A DNA stretch of 64,000 nt from Rhodanobacter sp. ANJX3 (GCF_014200755.1 NZ_JACHCM010000002.1:124001-188000); one strand, 5' to 3'. Shown: positions 8,723 through 20,097, counted from the first letter of the stretch. Notes: generated by a model not told the origin, from the sequence alone. A program made the numbers and translations.

Positions 8723-9829
8723 ATGTCAGCCTCCGATTCTAGCCCACGTCCGCCCAATTCAAGCCCGATGACCGCCTCCTCCGCCCTCTCCACGCCATCA
8801 TCTATCTGTCTGCTGCGTACCTCGGCCATCGGTGACGTCACGCATGTTGTGCCGCTGGTGCGCACGCTGCAGCAGGCGTGGCCGCAAACGTCACTGACGT
8901 GGGTCGTCGGCAAGCTCGAGCGCAAGCTGGTCGGCGACCTGCCCGGCGTGGAGTTCGTCACGTTCGACAAAAGCGCGGGCTGGGCCGGCATGCGCGAGGT
9001 CCATCGCGCTTTGCACGGGCGGCGCTTCGATGCGCTGCTGCAGATGCAGGTAGCGATGCGATCGAACCTGCTGAGTCTGGGGATCAAGGCTCCGCAGCGC
9101 ATCGGCTACGACGCGGCGCGCTCGAAAGATCTGCACGGTCTGGTGATCAACCGGCGCATTCCCGCGCGCCGCGGCGAGCATGTCCTCGACGCACTGGGCA
9201 GCTTCGTCGAGCCACTGGGTTTGAAACAGACGAAGGTGCGTTGGGATATTCCCGTTCCAGACGAGGCGCACGCCTGGGCGGCCGAGGTATTGCCCGGCGA
9301 CACGCCAACCTTGCTGATCAGCCCGACCTCCAGCCACGCGCTGCGCAACTGGCGTCCCGAGCGCTACGCCGCCGTCATGGACTACGCTGCCGCGTGCGGC
9401 TGGCGTGTAGCCCTGATCGGCGGCCCGTCATCCGGTGAACGTGAGATGGCCGACGCCGTACTGGCCGCTTGCCGGCGCGCGCCGCTGGACCTGACCGGCA
9501 AGGACACGCTCAAACGCCTGATGGCCATGCTGGCTCGGGCGCAGCTGGTGCTGACCCCGGACTCGGGCCCGATGCATATGGCCAATGCCGTCGGCACGAA
9601 GGTGCTCGGCCTGCACGCCGCGAGCAATCCAGATCGCTCCGGCCCGTATTCGGACCGGCGCTGGTGCGTCGACAAATATGACGCGGCGGCGCAAAAATAC
9701 TTCGGCAAATCCGCCAGCGAACTGGCCTGGGGCAGCAAGATCGAGCGGCCCGGCGTGATGGACCTGATCGGCGTGGACGACGTGATCGAGCGCTTCGACG
9801 CGGCCGCGCTAGACCTAGGCCTGAGCTGA
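8723..9829 (+). CDS. Glycosyltransferase family 9 (LPS heptosyltransferase-like)
   Basis: The 368-residue protein opens its domain with ICLLRTSAIGDVTHVVP, the LPS heptosyltransferase motif. It continues with TWVVG and a sugar-nucleotide half containing LLISPTSSHALRNW, LTPDSGPMHMANAVGTKVLGLH and a final GPYSD. Members add heptose or related residues to the LPS core. The gene runs divergently from kdkA with about 40 bp between starts, so both promoters must share or overlap that gap. An alternative start at 8768 would remove a poorly conserved 15-residue lead. Confidence 0.92.
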   Translation: MSASDSSPRPPNSSPMTASSALSTPSSICLLRTSAIGDVTHVVPLVRTLQQAWPQTSLTWVVGKLERKLVGDLPGVEFVTFDKSAGWAGMREVHRALHGRRFDALLQMQVAMRSNLLSLGIKAPQRIGYDAARSKDLHGLVINRRIPARRGEHVLDALGSFVEPLGLKQTKVRWDIPVPDEAHAWAAEVLPGDTPTLLISPTSSHALRNWRPERYAAVMDYAAACGWRVALIGGPSSGEREMADAVLAACRRAPLDLTGKDTLKRLMAMLARAQLVLTPDSGPMHMANAVGTKVLGLHAASNPDRSGPYSDRRWCVDKYDAAAQKYFGKSASELAWGSKIERPGVMDLIGVDDVIERFDAAALDLGLS

Positions 9830-9850
9830 TGGCACGGCTCGGATACGCCG

Positions 9851-10249
9851 TTAGACCGCGCGATAATGCTGGTACGACTTCTCTTCGACCAGCTCCGAAC
9901 CCAATTTGAGATTGATCTCGCGCTTAAACGCGGCACGCTCGTCGTTGCGGAAATACACCGCGCGCGCCAGCTCGATGAACTCCTGATCGAAGGCCTGCGC
10001 ACGCTCCTTCATGCGGATCGCGTCCTCGATATCCCACAGCGTCTCGTTGACCGTGTGCAGGCGCTCGCGCTCGTCGGCAATATCGATCTGTGACGCCGAG
10101 TCGTTCGCCCACGTCGCGTTGAGCATGTCCAACTCGTTGCGTACGTTGGCCAGCTTGGCGTCGTCGGTGATGCGGCGCGACTTGATTTCGAGAATGGTGA
10201 TCTTGTCGATCAGCTCGCCGTAGGACACCGGGGTCTGGATAAGGCTCAT
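9851..10249 (-). CDS. DUF6165 family protein
   Basis: The start was chosen at MSLIQTPVSYGELIDKITIL, giving 132 residues. The strongly charged all-helical sequence, with ITILEIKSRRITD near the N-terminus and an ERERLHTVNETLWDIED helix, matches the DUF6165 family. That family has no assigned function but is often next to LPS glycosyltransferase genes. It lies 22 bp downstream of the ammonia-lyase gene and is convergent with the glycosyltransferase. Confidence 0.8.
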   Translation of the reverse strand: MSLIQTPVSYGELIDKITILEIKSRRITDDAKLANVRNELDMLNATWANDSASQIDIADERERLHTVNETLWDIEDAIRMKERAQAFDQEFIELARAVYFRNDERAAFKREINLKLGSELVEEKSYQHYRAV

Positions 10250-10271
10250 GGTAAAACTCCGCAGTAGGGAT

Positions 10272-12188
10272 TCAGTGCGATCGACGAAACGCGCCTTGCT
10301 GGACCAGCTCGCACACGGTGCGTACCTCGCCATCCATCGCACGATCGCGATGCATAAAATCGATATGTCGACGCAGCACGGCATGGGCCTCGCGCACGCG
10401 CGTCCCCGCGTGGAAATCACCCACCTCGGCCAGCGCGGACGTGAGCTGCTGCACCTCCGCCACAAACTGGGCGTAGTGCGCGTGACCTTCGCGCGGCGCA
10501 TTGGCAATCTTTTCCGCAATCGCCTGCCAGCCGGCGCGTCCGGCCAGCCGGCGCGCAGCGTTCAGCATGGCCTGACGAAAATCGAGCGCCTGCGCGGCGG
10601 TGTAGATCTCCAGGGCCAGCACGTGACTGAGGTCTTCGGTCATTTCCAGCACGTGGCGTGCTTCGTTGGCGCCCATCGAGACATGGTCTTCGGCGTTCGA
10701 ACTGGTCGGTATCGAATACACGCTGGCCGGATGCGCACGCGTGGCCAGGTCGTTGACCAGGGCCGCCGCCGTGTACTGCACGATCATGAAGCCGGAATCC
10801 GTGCCGTCCTCGTTGCCGGTCAGAAACGCCGGCAGGCCGTCGTTGGTGGCCGGATCGACCAGCTTGTTGAGGCGCCGCTCGGAAATCGACGCCAGCACGG
10901 GAATCGCCGCCTTGACGTAACTCATCGCCAACGCCAGCGGCATGCCGTGGAAATGGCCGGCCGAGATCACCTGATCCTCGATGAACTGCGCATCTTCCGC
11001 ATCGGGGAAGATCAGCGGGTTGTCGGTGACCGAGTTCAATTCGATATCGATCACCCGACACGCCTGCGCCCACGCGTCGCGCACGGCGCCGTGCACCTGT
11101 GGCATGCAGCGCAGGCTGTAGGCGTCCTGCGGCTGATGCTTTTTGCCGCCCTTGAACGGCAGAAAACGGCTGTAGAACGCCTCGCGACCGTGCCGCTGGT
11201 TGGCCGGCACCCAGTCCCAGCCGATATCGAAGCTCAGCGCCTGATCGTCCGGCTCGCTCCAGGCTTCGGCGCTCCACGGTTTGAAGCGCGGTACCAGGTG
11301 ATACGGAATATCGACCAGCGTGGAGCCGACCAGCAGCTCGCGCACGTTGGCCGCGGTTTCCACCTGCCCCGGATGCGGGCGCAGCGCGTGCACTTCCGGT
11401 CGCAATGCCCCGCTGCGGCCGGCGAACGCGTCGAGCGTCATCGACGCAGCGAGATCGGCGGTGTCCAGCAATTGTTCCAGCGTGTCCAGCGCCAGCGCGG
11501 CAGTTGCCAGCATTTGCGCGGTGCCGTTGTTTAGCGCAAGACCTTCCTTGAAGGACAGGCGGATCGGCGAAAGCCCGGCGCGCTTCAGCGCCTCGGCACC
11601 AGACACGCGTTCGCCCTGGTAAAACGCCTCGCCGCCGCCCAGCAGCACGATCGCCAGATGCGACAGTGGCGCGAGGTCGCCGCTGGCGCCGACCGAACCT
11701 TTTTCCGGCACCACCGGCACCACGCCGGCGTTGAGCATCGCGGTCAGCGCTTCCAGCGTGCTGACCCGAATGCCCGAATGACCGCGCATCAGCGTGTTGA
11801 TGCGGATCAGCAGCATCGCCCGCACCACTTCCTCGCTGAACGGCTTACCCACGCAAACCGCATGGGTGATGATCAGGTTGTGCTGCAACTCTTCGAGAAG
11901 CGTGCCTTCGGTGTCATGCGGCCCGCGTTTGATCAGAGCCGCCCCGGGCAGCTCGTCGCGCAGACGATGCGCGCCGAGCAGCTTGTCGGCGTTGCTGCCG
12001 AAGCCGGTCGTGACGCCATAGGTCGGCTCACCGCAGCTGACCTTTTCAGCCAGAAAATCCGCGGCGCGCTGTACGCGCTTGAGCCCGGCAGGGTCCAGTG
12101 AAACCTTGTTGCCGGAACGCGCGACGGCGACCAGCTGCGCGCGGCTGAGATGGTTGCCATCGAGAAGAATGGTGTCGGAGTGGCTCAA
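10272..12188 (-). CDS. HAL/PAL/TAL-type aromatic amino acid ammonia-lyase, histidine-lyase-like, unusually long
   Basis: The MIO prosthetic group would form from Ala168-Ser169-Gly170 in GSVGASGDLAPLSH, the family signature. A TTG start at 12188 was chosen: GAGG lies five bases before it and no ATG is available near the conserved N-terminus. This gives 638 residues against ~510 for ordinary HutH. The extra length comes from a ~22-residue insert before the substrate loop and a long C-terminal tail rich in His/Arg. The selectivity pair is Thr108-His109 where HutH has Ser-His and TAL has His-Leu, favouring a histidine-lyase-like pocket. No other hut gene is nearby, so the pathway is uncertain. 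Confidence 0.85.
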   Translation of the reverse strand: MSHSDTILLDGNHLSRAQLVAVARSGNKVSLDPAGLKRVQRAADFLAEKVSCGEPTYGVTTGFGSNADKLLGAHRLRDELPGAALIKRGPHDTEGTLLEELQHNLIITHAVCVGKPFSEEVVRAMLLIRINTLMRGHSGIRVSTLEALTAMLNAGVVPVVPEKGSVGASGDLAPLSHLAIVLLGGGEAFYQGERVSGAEALKRAGLSPIRLSFKEGLALNNGTAQMLATAALALDTLEQLLDTADLAASMTLDAFAGRSGALRPEVHALRPHPGQVETAANVRELLVGSTLVDIPYHLVPRFKPWSAEAWSEPDDQALSFDIGWDWVPANQRHGREAFYSRFLPFKGGKKHQPQDAYSLRCMPQVHGAVRDAWAQACRVIDIELNSVTDNPLIFPDAEDAQFIEDQVISAGHFHGMPLALAMSYVKAAIPVLASISERRLNKLVDPATNDGLPAFLTGNEDGTDSGFMIVQYTAAALVNDLATRAHPASVYSIPTSSNAEDHVSMGANEARHVLEMTEDLSHVLALEIYTAAQALDFRQAMLNAARRLAGRAGWQAIAEKIANAPREGHAHYAQFVAEVQQLTSALAEVGDFHAGTRVREAHAVLRRHIDFMHRDRAMDGEVRTVCELVQQGAFRRSH

Positions 12189-12250
12189 AGCTGCCTCACA
12201 AAAATCGAATACGGTAACCGCCGGCCGCTCGGCCCGCGGTGATAACAAGT

Positions 12251-12333
12251 TAGGTTGGAGTGAGCGAAGCAAACCCCAACAAATACCTCAACATCCGCAA
12301 AGCGTTGGGGCTCGCTTCGCTCACCCCAACCTA
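12251..12333. repeat. Large intergenic inverted repeat (REP/MITE-like palindrome)
   Basis: Two 30-base arms, TAGGTTGGAGTGAGCGAAGC... (12251-12280) and its complement ending CTCACCCCAACCTA (12304-12333), are complementary except at three positions. They enclose a 23-base loop. The element sits between hisS and the ammonia-lyase gene and could fold into a very stable hairpin in either transcript. It may act as terminator or mRNA stabiliser. The three mismatches are all A in the left arm where the right arm predicts G. Confidence 0.9.
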
Positions 12334-12386
12334 CGACACTGCTGTTGCAAATAACTGCCTTTTCTCGCGGAATTGGAAAGCGAAAC

Positions 12387-13769
12387 TCAACCCATCGCCG
12401 CGGCCTGCTCCAGTTCCACCCGCAGCGTCTTGACAAGCTCGCTGCGCGCCACTTCGAACTGGTCTTCACGGCGCAGATCCTTCACCGTGACCACGCCTTT
12501 GGCAATCTCGTCTTCGCCCAGCACGATCACGAAGCGGATGCCTGCGCGATCGGCGTATTTGAACTGCTTGCCGAGCTTGCCACCTTCCAGCACCACTTCG
12601 GTGGCGATGCCTGCAGCGCGCAGCTCACCGGCCAACGCGAGATACGCCGGCAACTGCGCCTCGTCCATCTGCGTCACCAGCACATCGACCGTGCTCTTGG
12701 CGGTATCGATCAAACCGGCGTCGCGCAGCTGCCAGTAGAGCCGCGTCAGTCCGATCGAAATGCCGACGCCCGGCAAGTGCGACTTGGTGTACTGGCCGGC
12801 GAGATTTTCATAACGGCCGCCCGAGCAGATCGAACCGATCTGCGGATGATCGTTGAGCGTGGTTTCGTAAACGGTGCCGGTGTAATAGTCGAGGCCGCGG
12901 GCGATCGACAGGTTCAGTACGAAATGCGTCTCCGGCACGCCGAAGGCATGGATCAAACCCAGCACCTCTTTCAGCTCCGCGCGCCCCTGCTCCAGCGCTT
13001 CCGGCCCGGCACCTAGCGCATCGAGATGCTCGAAGGCATTTTTCAGCGAGGTCGAACGAATCTGCACGAAGGCAAGAATCTTTTGCGCCACGTCGGCGCT
13101 CAGATTGAAGGTCTCGCCGGTCAGCGTATCGCGCACGTAATCGGCGCCGCGCTTGTCCAGCTTGTCCACCTCGCGCAGCACCAGCATCTGCTGCTCGCTG
13201 TCGACGATGCCCAGGCTCTCGAAATAACCGCGCATCAGCTTGCGGTTGTTGAGCTGGATGGTGAACGCACCGATGTTCAGCTCGCGGAATACGCTGTAGA
13301 TCACCGCCGGAATCTCGGCGTCGTAACGTACCGACAGCGCGTCTTTGCCGATCACATCGATATCGCACTGGTAGAACTCGCGGAAGCGACCGCGCTGCGC
13401 GCGCTCGCCGCGGTAGACGCGCTGCATCTGATAGCGGCGAAACGGAAAGCTTAGCTCGCGCTCATGCTCGGACACATAACGCGCCAGCGGTACGGTGAGG
13501 TCGAAGCGCAGCGCCAGCTCGGGCATGCCTTCTTTGTCGGCCGCATTCAGCGCGCCGGTAGACTGCACGAAGTACACCTGTCGCTCGGTCTCGCCACCGG
13601 TCTTGGTGAGCAGCACGTCGGAGTACTCGATCACCGGCGTTTCGATCGGCAGAAAGCCGAAACGCTCGTAATTGCGACGGATCACGTCGAGCATGCGCTG
13701 AAATGCGATCTGGTCGAGCGGCAGCAGCTCGAGCACGCCGGGCATGGTGCGGGCCGGGGTAAGCGCCAT
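12387..13769 (-). CDS. hisS: Histidine--tRNA ligase
   Basis: The start was set at [11 protein letters not shown], giving 460 residues. Class II motifs are visible: motif 1 region near [21 protein letters not shown], motif 2 ([16 protein letters not shown]), the histidine-specific [12 protein letters not shown], and [12 protein letters not shown]-terminal anticodon-binding domain follows ([13 protein letters not shown] to [11 protein letters not shown]). The enzyme charges tRNA-His. It probably starts its own transcript, since tRNA-Pro upstream runs on the opposite strand. Confidence 0.97.
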   Translation of the reverse strand: MALTPARTMPGVLELLPLDQIAFQRMLDVIRRNYERFGFLPIETPVIEYSDVLLTKTGGETERQVYFVQSTGALNAADKEGMPELALRFDLTVPLARYVSEHERELSFPFRRYQMQRVYRGERAQRGRFREFYQCDIDVIGKDALSVRYDAEIPAVIYSVFRELNIGAFTIQLNNRKLMRGYFESLGIVDSEQQMLVLREVDKLDKRGADYVRDTLTGETFNLSADVAQKILAFVQIRSTSLKNAFEHLDALGAGPEALEQGRAELKEVLGLIHAFGVPETHFVLNLSIARGLDYYTGTVYETTLNDHPQIGSICSGGRYENLAGQYTKSHLPGVGISIGLTRLYWQLRDAGLIDTAKSTVDVLVTQMDEAQLPAYLALAGELRAAGIATEVVLEGGKLGKQFKYADRAGIRFVIVLGEDEIAKGVVTVKDLRREDQFEVARSELVKTLRVELEQAAAMG

Positions 13770-13932
13770 GAAATCCTCTGCTGACAATAGGGAACGCATG
13801 CCGCGCAACGCGCGCGGCGGCAGCCGTCAAGATTAACAGAAGGCAGAGTCCGTTCCGAAGCGATCCTGTACACCTTGGCGTCGCCGGCTGTTGCCAAGGT
13901 TGCCGAGCGCCATTAAGATACGCGGCTTACCA

Positions 13933-14009
<77 letters not shown>

Positions 14010-14023
14010 AAATTCGATGATCG

Positions 14024-14047
14024 AGCCGGCCCAGCGCCGGCTTTTTT
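14024..14047 (+). terminator. Terminator of tRNA-Pro
   Basis: A perfect AGCCGGC/GCCGGCT stem with a 5-base loop is followed by five further T residues, directly after the tRNA. Confidence 0.88.
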
Positions 14048-14073
14048 ATGGCCGCCGCTTGCCTCTCGCCAGC

Positions 14074-14346
14074 TTACTCTGCCGTGGCCGGATCGATGAT
14101 GGCGTGAATCGGCGTGACCTTGTTGGCCGGAAAGCCGCCCTGCCTGGCGTGTTCACGCACGGTCGCTTCGTCCGGCGCGATGTAGACGCAGTAGATCTTG
14201 TCGTCGGTCACGTAGCTCTGCACCCACTGAATGCTGGGACCCATCGCCTGCAGCACCCCGCAGGACGTCTGCGAAATACCTTTCAGTTCGGCGGCGTTTA
14301 GCTGGCCGGCCCCAGGGATTTCGCGCTCGATCAGAAATTTTGGCAT
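14074..14346 (-). CDS. DUF4242 domain protein
   Basis: The 90-residue protein starts at MPKFLIEREIPGAG. The phrases QTSCGVLQAMGP, VQSYVTDDKIYCVYIAPDEA and EHARQGGFPANKV are characteristic of the small DUF4242 alpha/beta (ferredoxin-like) family. Its role is unknown. It stands alone. The 174 bp to the next gene hold nothing recognisable. Confidence 0.82.
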   Translation of the reverse strand: MPKFLIEREIPGAGQLNAAELKGISQTSCGVLQAMGPSIQWVQSYVTDDKIYCVYIAPDEATVREHARQGGFPANKVTPIHAIIDPATAE

Positions 14347-14520
14347 GGGTCTGGATTCCACGATAGATGGCGGAGGTGCCGCGAGATACGCCGACTTCGC
14401 CAACGCGGGTATGCGTGCGAGGCATCGGACTGGCCGTTTGAACGTACTCGCCCGCCACGCCTGAAAAAAGCTGCAGTGCAGCGTTGCAATCCCACCTCAC
14501 CGCCTCGCCGCAAGGCGAAG

Positions 14521-15324
14521 CTACGGCATCAAGGCCAGCAGCTGGTCGAGTTCATGCTCGTCGAAACCCGCCTCGCGTCGCGCGGGCAGATTGAACGGGC
14601 CGCGCAGGCTGACGCCCATGTATTCGCGCAACAATTCGAAAAAATGCTCGGCGGGATCGACACCGTCACGTTCGCAGCAATAGCGGTACCAGCGCGTACC
14701 GGCAGCGACGTGGGCGACTTCCTCACGCAAGATCACTTCGAGGATGGCGACCGTGCGGGTGTCGCCGAGGTGGCGCAGGCGATCGATCATCCCCGGCGTC
14801 ACATCCAGCCCGCGCGCTTCAAGTACGCGCGGCACCAGCGCCATGCGGGCGGTATCGTTATCCGCGGTTTTCTCGGCCATGGCCCACAGGCCGTCGTGCG
14901 CGTCGAAATCGCCATAGGCATGACCGAGCTCGGCGAGCCGGCCGGCGAGCATGGCGAAATGCCGCGCCTCGTCATTGGCGCAGCTGGCCCAGTCGCGGTA
15001 GTACGCATCAGGCTTGCCGCGAAAGCGGTACACCGCGTCCCAAGCCAGGTTGATGGCGTTGAATTCGATATGCGCAACGGCATGCACCAACGCGGCACGG
15101 CCTTCGGGGCTCCCGAGTCCACGCTGCGGCACCTGGCGCGCGTTGACCAGCCGAGGTTTGGCCGGACGACCCGGTGCACCGATCGGTTCGGGCGCACGCG
15201 ATGAAGGATCCGCGCGCAGCTGACCGGCCAGCAATGACTCCCAGGTGGTGCGGCTCAGGCAAAGCTTTTCAGCCGGGTCGGCCGCATCGAGGCAGCGCTT
15301 GGCGGCGGCGTGGAGATCGGTCAT
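14521..15324 (-). CDS. DUF455 ferritin-like di-iron family protein
   Basis: The protein has 267 residues. It carries two ferritin-like metal motif sets: AHIEFNAINLAWD and CANDEARHFAML in the first helix pair, EVILREEVAHVAAGTRWY in the second. The N-terminal CLDAADPAEKL and later RLVNARQVPQRGL are standard for DUF455. The substrate is unknown, but the four-helix di-iron centre suggests an oxidase or oxygenase. It follows purF on the same strand after a 58-bp gap. Confidence 0.85.
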   Translation of the reverse strand: MTDLHAAAKRCLDAADPAEKLCLSRTTWESLLAGQLRADPSSRAPEPIGAPGRPAKPRLVNARQVPQRGLGSPEGRAALVHAVAHIEFNAINLAWDAVYRFRGKPDAYYRDWASCANDEARHFAMLAGRLAELGHAYGDFDAHDGLWAMAEKTADNDTARMALVPRVLEARGLDVTPGMIDRLRHLGDTRTVAILEVILREEVAHVAAGTRWYRYCCERDGVDPAEHFFELLREYMGVSLRGPFNLPARREAGFDEHELDQLLALMP

Positions 15325-15382
15325 GGAAATTTTCGCAAGCGCCCTTCTCGATCCTCTCCCCGACGGAAGAGGATGCCGAGCA

Positions 15383-16858
<1,476 letters not shown>

Positions 16859-16872
16859 GGTCGTAGCCTGCT

Positions 16873-17538
16873 TCAGTAATTCGTAGAGGATGGGGCCACG
16901 CTGGTCGCGGGGGCCGGTAACGCTGTGCGTGCTGACGAGGGGCTCAGGGGCGAGCCGAAAGTGGGGACGTGCGGCAGCTTGGACAAGTCGGGCATGTGAT
17001 CGAGCATTTCGGACGGGTGAATCTTATCGAGCACGGCTTCGGGGTGAACGCGATCGCGCAGGCTGGCGGGAATGCTGGTCGGAACCGCCTGCCCCAACCA
17101 GGACGCCAAGCCCTGAAACTGCGGTGCCAGCGTCGACTCCCGCCACCACGATTCCTTGGTGAACCCGGTCAGGTCGACCAGAAAGACCAGCACCGCAACG
17201 ATCAGCACGCCACGGACAAACCCGAACAGCGTGCCGAACAGGCGGTCGACGCCGGACAGGCCTGCGCTCCAGATCAACCGCCTCACCGTAAATCGGATGA
17301 TCGCGCCCAGTATCAGTACCACCACAAAACAGACGCCGTAGCCGACAAAGGTGCGCAGCGGCACTGAACTGATCGAATGCGCCAGCTGCGCCGTCACTAT
17401 CGGACCGAAAAGCGCGGTCGCCCAGAATGCCGCCACCCAGATCACCAGCGACAGCACCTCGGCGATCAGCCCGCGGAACAAGCCGATCAATACAGAAAGG
17501 GCCAGTACGCCGAGAATGATGCAGTCGGTCCAGTTCAT
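16873..17538 (-). CDS. cvpA: CvpA family membrane protein
   Basis: The 221-residue protein has four hydrophobic helices in the first ~125 residues ([37 protein letters not shown], a third ending LILGAIIRF, and [17 protein letters not shown]). The segment [16 protein letters not shown] between the last two is diagnostic for CvpA. The C-terminus is soluble and Pro/Ser-rich. E. coli CvpA is needed for colicin V production and envelope tolerance. It lies between dedD and purF. Confidence 0.95.
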   Translation of the reverse strand: MNWTDCIILGVLALSVLIGLFRGLIAEVLSLVIWVAAFWATALFGPIVTAQLAHSISSVPLRTFVGYGVCFVVVLILGAIIRFTVRRLIWSAGLSGVDRLFGTLFGFVRGVLIVAVLVFLVDLTGFTKESWWRESTLAPQFQGLASWLGQAVPTSIPASLRDRVHPEAVLDKIHPSEMLDHMPDLSKLPHVPTFGSPLSPSSARTALPAPATSVAPSSTNY

Positions 17539-17598
17539 CCCTTCACCTGAGCTGATGACGCATTAGTTGACTGCAACCACCCAAAGCAACGACAAAGC

Positions 17599-18666
17599 TC
17601 AGGGAACCGGAACGATATTGCCCGCGATACCGAGCTTGGCCTTGATCTGGTCGCGAATACGCTCCGCATCGGCACGCTGCGTCTGCGGACCGGCGCGCAC
17701 ACGCCACAGCTGCTTGCCGCCGGCCAGCACCGAATCCACGAAGCCATCGAAGCCGGCGCCACGCAGTTTGTCGCGCAGCGCAGTCGCGTCGCCTTGGTTG
17801 CTCATCGCGGCCAGCTGCACGGCAAAACCGCCGGCCCGGGACTTTGTCGTGGCCGGCACAGCGGCGGCCACAGCCGCTTTACTCGCCGAAGCGGAAACAG
17901 GTGCCGCGGCGGCGGTAGCGCTCTCCTCGCTGGCATCCTGCTGCAGCCGCGCCGGCACACCCGGCACCGACTGGGTGATCTTCAGACGCGCGGCTTCGGC
18001 GGCCGTGCGCGTTTCGAACGGCCCGGCGATCACCACCGTGCGCGGCTGCCCGCCCTGGGTGATCGCGTGGCTGCTTACCGGATAACCCAGTGCCTGTACG
18101 CGGCGCTGCAGGCTGGCTGCACCCGCTGCACTGGCATAGGCGCTGAGGTTGATCTTGTAACTGCCGCGCCCACCGACCGGAGCCGCATCATTCGCCAGCG
18201 CGGTCTTCGGCGCTTTTTGCGCCGCGGCGCTCACGGCAGCCGGCTTCGCCGCCGGCACGCTGGCCGGCGCCCGGTTCTGCATCGGAATCACCGGCTCGGT
18301 CGAGCTGGCGCCGGAACCCGTGATGACCGTGGTCGGCGCCGGCTTTTTGCCGGCCAGCGGGTCGGTTTCCACGTCGCGCGGTCGGCGTGAGCCGATATCC
18401 ACGGTAGGCAGCTGGCCACTCGCTCCAGGCGGCACCTTCGACGCGCTCGTTTGCGCTGTGGAAGCCGCACTGCTCGGCGCGCCAACGGCGGCGTCGGGGT
18501 TGAGGCTCATGGTTTTGGTCTGGAGATCCCGATCCGGTGCGGGCGGAATCGCCAGGCTTACCGCCTGATCACCGCCGGGAGCCGGCGGCTTGCTGGAAAA
18601 AAGCATCGGTACGAACAGAACCAGCAGTGCTAGCAGGACGGCGGCACCCAGCAGGCGTGTTTTCAA
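17599..18666 (-). CDS. dedD: DedD-like SPOR-domain protein
   Basis: The chosen TTG start (18666) has GGAG seven bases upstream and gives KTRLLGAAVLLALLVLFVP, the usual DedD N-terminal membrane anchor, for 355 residues. An earlier TTG at 18693 lacks a ribosome site. After a Pro/Ala-rich periplasmic linker there are two SPOR-like repeats: one around GSYKINLSAYASAAGA, and the C-terminal one, GGFAVQLAAMSNQGDA to RVRAGPQ. SPOR domains bind denuded septal peptidoglycan. A doubled SPOR is unusual, since DedD normally has one. Confidence 0.88.
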   Translation of the reverse strand: MKTRLLGAAVLLALLVLFVPMLFSSKPPAPGGDQAVSLAIPPAPDRDLQTKTMSLNPDAAVGAPSSAASTAQTSASKVPPGASGQLPTVDIGSRRPRDVETDPLAGKKPAPTTVITGSGASSTEPVIPMQNRAPASVPAAKPAAVSAAAQKAPKTALANDAAPVGGRGSYKINLSAYASAAGAASLQRRVQALGYPVSSHAITQGGQPRTVVIAGPFETRTAAEAARLKITQSVPGVPARLQQDASEESATAAAAPVSASASKAAVAAAVPATTKSRAGGFAVQLAAMSNQGDATALRDKLRGAGFDGFVDSVLAGGKQLWRVRAGPQTQRADAERIRDQIKAKLGIAGNIVPVP

Positions 18667-18736
18667 GACGTGGCTCCAAAGCGGCAAACGCAATACGAAA
18701 CACGGCGATTATACCTGCCCGCGTCGCCCACCACGT

Positions 18737-20065
18737 TCAATCGGCTAACGCGGGTTTATCCAGCGCCGCCGCCATCACGGCGCTGGCCACGAAAAACGAG
18801 CCGAACGCCAGAATGCGCTCGCCCGGCTGCGCAAGCCCCCGAGCTGCCGACAGTGCGCTCGCTACATTGGCATGCGCGTCGAACGACGCCTGCGGTAGCG
18901 CCAGATCGAGCCGCTTTACCAGCTCTTCCGCCGACAGGCCGCGGGGCGTATCGGCATCCAGGCCGGCCAGGTGCCAGTGATCGATACGCCGGCCCAGCGC
19001 CGTTAGCACACCATTCACATCTTTATCGGCCAGCGCACCGTACACCGCATGCACGCGGGCTCGCGGCTGTGCATCCAGCCACTGCGCCAGCGCCCGTGCC
19101 GCCTGCGGATTGTGGCCTACATCCACCAGCAAGACCGGATTGCCACCCAGCGACTGCAGTCGGGCAGGCACGCGAACCGATCGCAGGGCCAGACTCACCG
19201 CCGCGAAAAAATCCTTCGACGGCAGCGATACGTCATCGGCGAACAGGGCATACAGCGCTGCAATCGCCGCCGCCGCGTTCGCATATTGAACCGGGGCCGC
19301 CAGCGCCGGATCGGGCAAGACCATCGCCAGACCATCGCGGTGCTGCCAGCGCCAACCGGTGTCCAGACGCTGCGTCGAGAAATCGATGCCCGCGCGCTGC
19401 ACGTTCGCTCCGATGCCCGCCAGCGCATCAAGAAGGCCCGCCGGCGGATCGATCTCGCCGACGATGACCGGATGCCCGGCCCGCGCGATGCCCGCCTTCT
19501 CGCGGCCGATACTGTCGCGGTCGGGACCCAACCAGTCCATGTGATCGAGGTCCACCGTCGTCACGATGGCGACGTCGGCATCGACGATGTTCACCGCATC
19601 GAGGCGTCCGCCCAAACCCACCTCGAGAATGGCCACGTCCAAATCGGCGCGGGAAAAAATATCGAATGCGGCCAGCGTGCCGAATTCGAAATAGGTCAGC
19701 GGGATTTCCGTTTGCTTTGCGCCGTCGTGCGTAAGCGCCAGACGCGCCGATTCGATGCGCTCGAACGATGCCGTCAACGTCGCATCATCGGCATCCACCC
19801 CGTCGATGCGCACGCGTTCGTTGTAATGCATCAAATGCGGCGACGTGAAGCTTCCGACGCGCATGCCGGCCGCCCTCAGCATCGCTTCAAGAAATGCTAC
19901 CGTCGAGCCTTTGCCATTGGTGCCACCGACCGTGATCACCCGACGCGCCGGCGCCACCGCGCCCATCCGCTGCCATACCGCGCGCACCCGATCGAGCCCC
20001 AGCTCGATGCTGCGCAGGTTGACCTGTTCCTGATACGACAGCCATTCGGCGAGAGTGCGGGTCAT
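18737..20065 (-). CDS. folC: Bifunctional folylpolyglutamate synthase/dihydrofolate synthase
   Basis: The 442-residue protein shows the Mur-ligase-type P-loop VGGTNGKGSTVAFLE, the TSPHLMHYNERVRIDG motif, LEVGLGGRLDAVN, and TTVDLDHMDWLG. These are the classic FolC signatures. It adds glutamate to dihydropteroate and folates. It is the first gene of folC-dedD-cvpA-purF and lies 32 bp after the GNAT stop, so co-transcription with the two upstream genes is possible. Confidence 0.96.
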   Translation of the reverse strand: MTRTLAEWLSYQEQVNLRSIELGLDRVRAVWQRMGAVAPARRVITVGGTNGKGSTVAFLEAMLRAAGMRVGSFTSPHLMHYNERVRIDGVDADDATLTASFERIESARLALTHDGAKQTEIPLTYFEFGTLAAFDIFSRADLDVAILEVGLGGRLDAVNIVDADVAIVTTVDLDHMDWLGPDRDSIGREKAGIARAGHPVIVGEIDPPAGLLDALAGIGANVQRAGIDFSTQRLDTGWRWQHRDGLAMVLPDPALAAPVQYANAAAAIAALYALFADDVSLPSKDFFAAVSLALRSVRVPARLQSLGGNPVLLVDVGHNPQAARALAQWLDAQPRARVHAVYGALADKDVNGVLTALGRRIDHWHLAGLDADTPRGLSAEELVKRLDLALPQASFDAHANVASALSAARGLAQPGERILAFGSFFVASAVMAAALDKPALAD

Positions 20066-20097
20066 GCAACGATCTTTATGGAAAGCCTGCGTACAGT

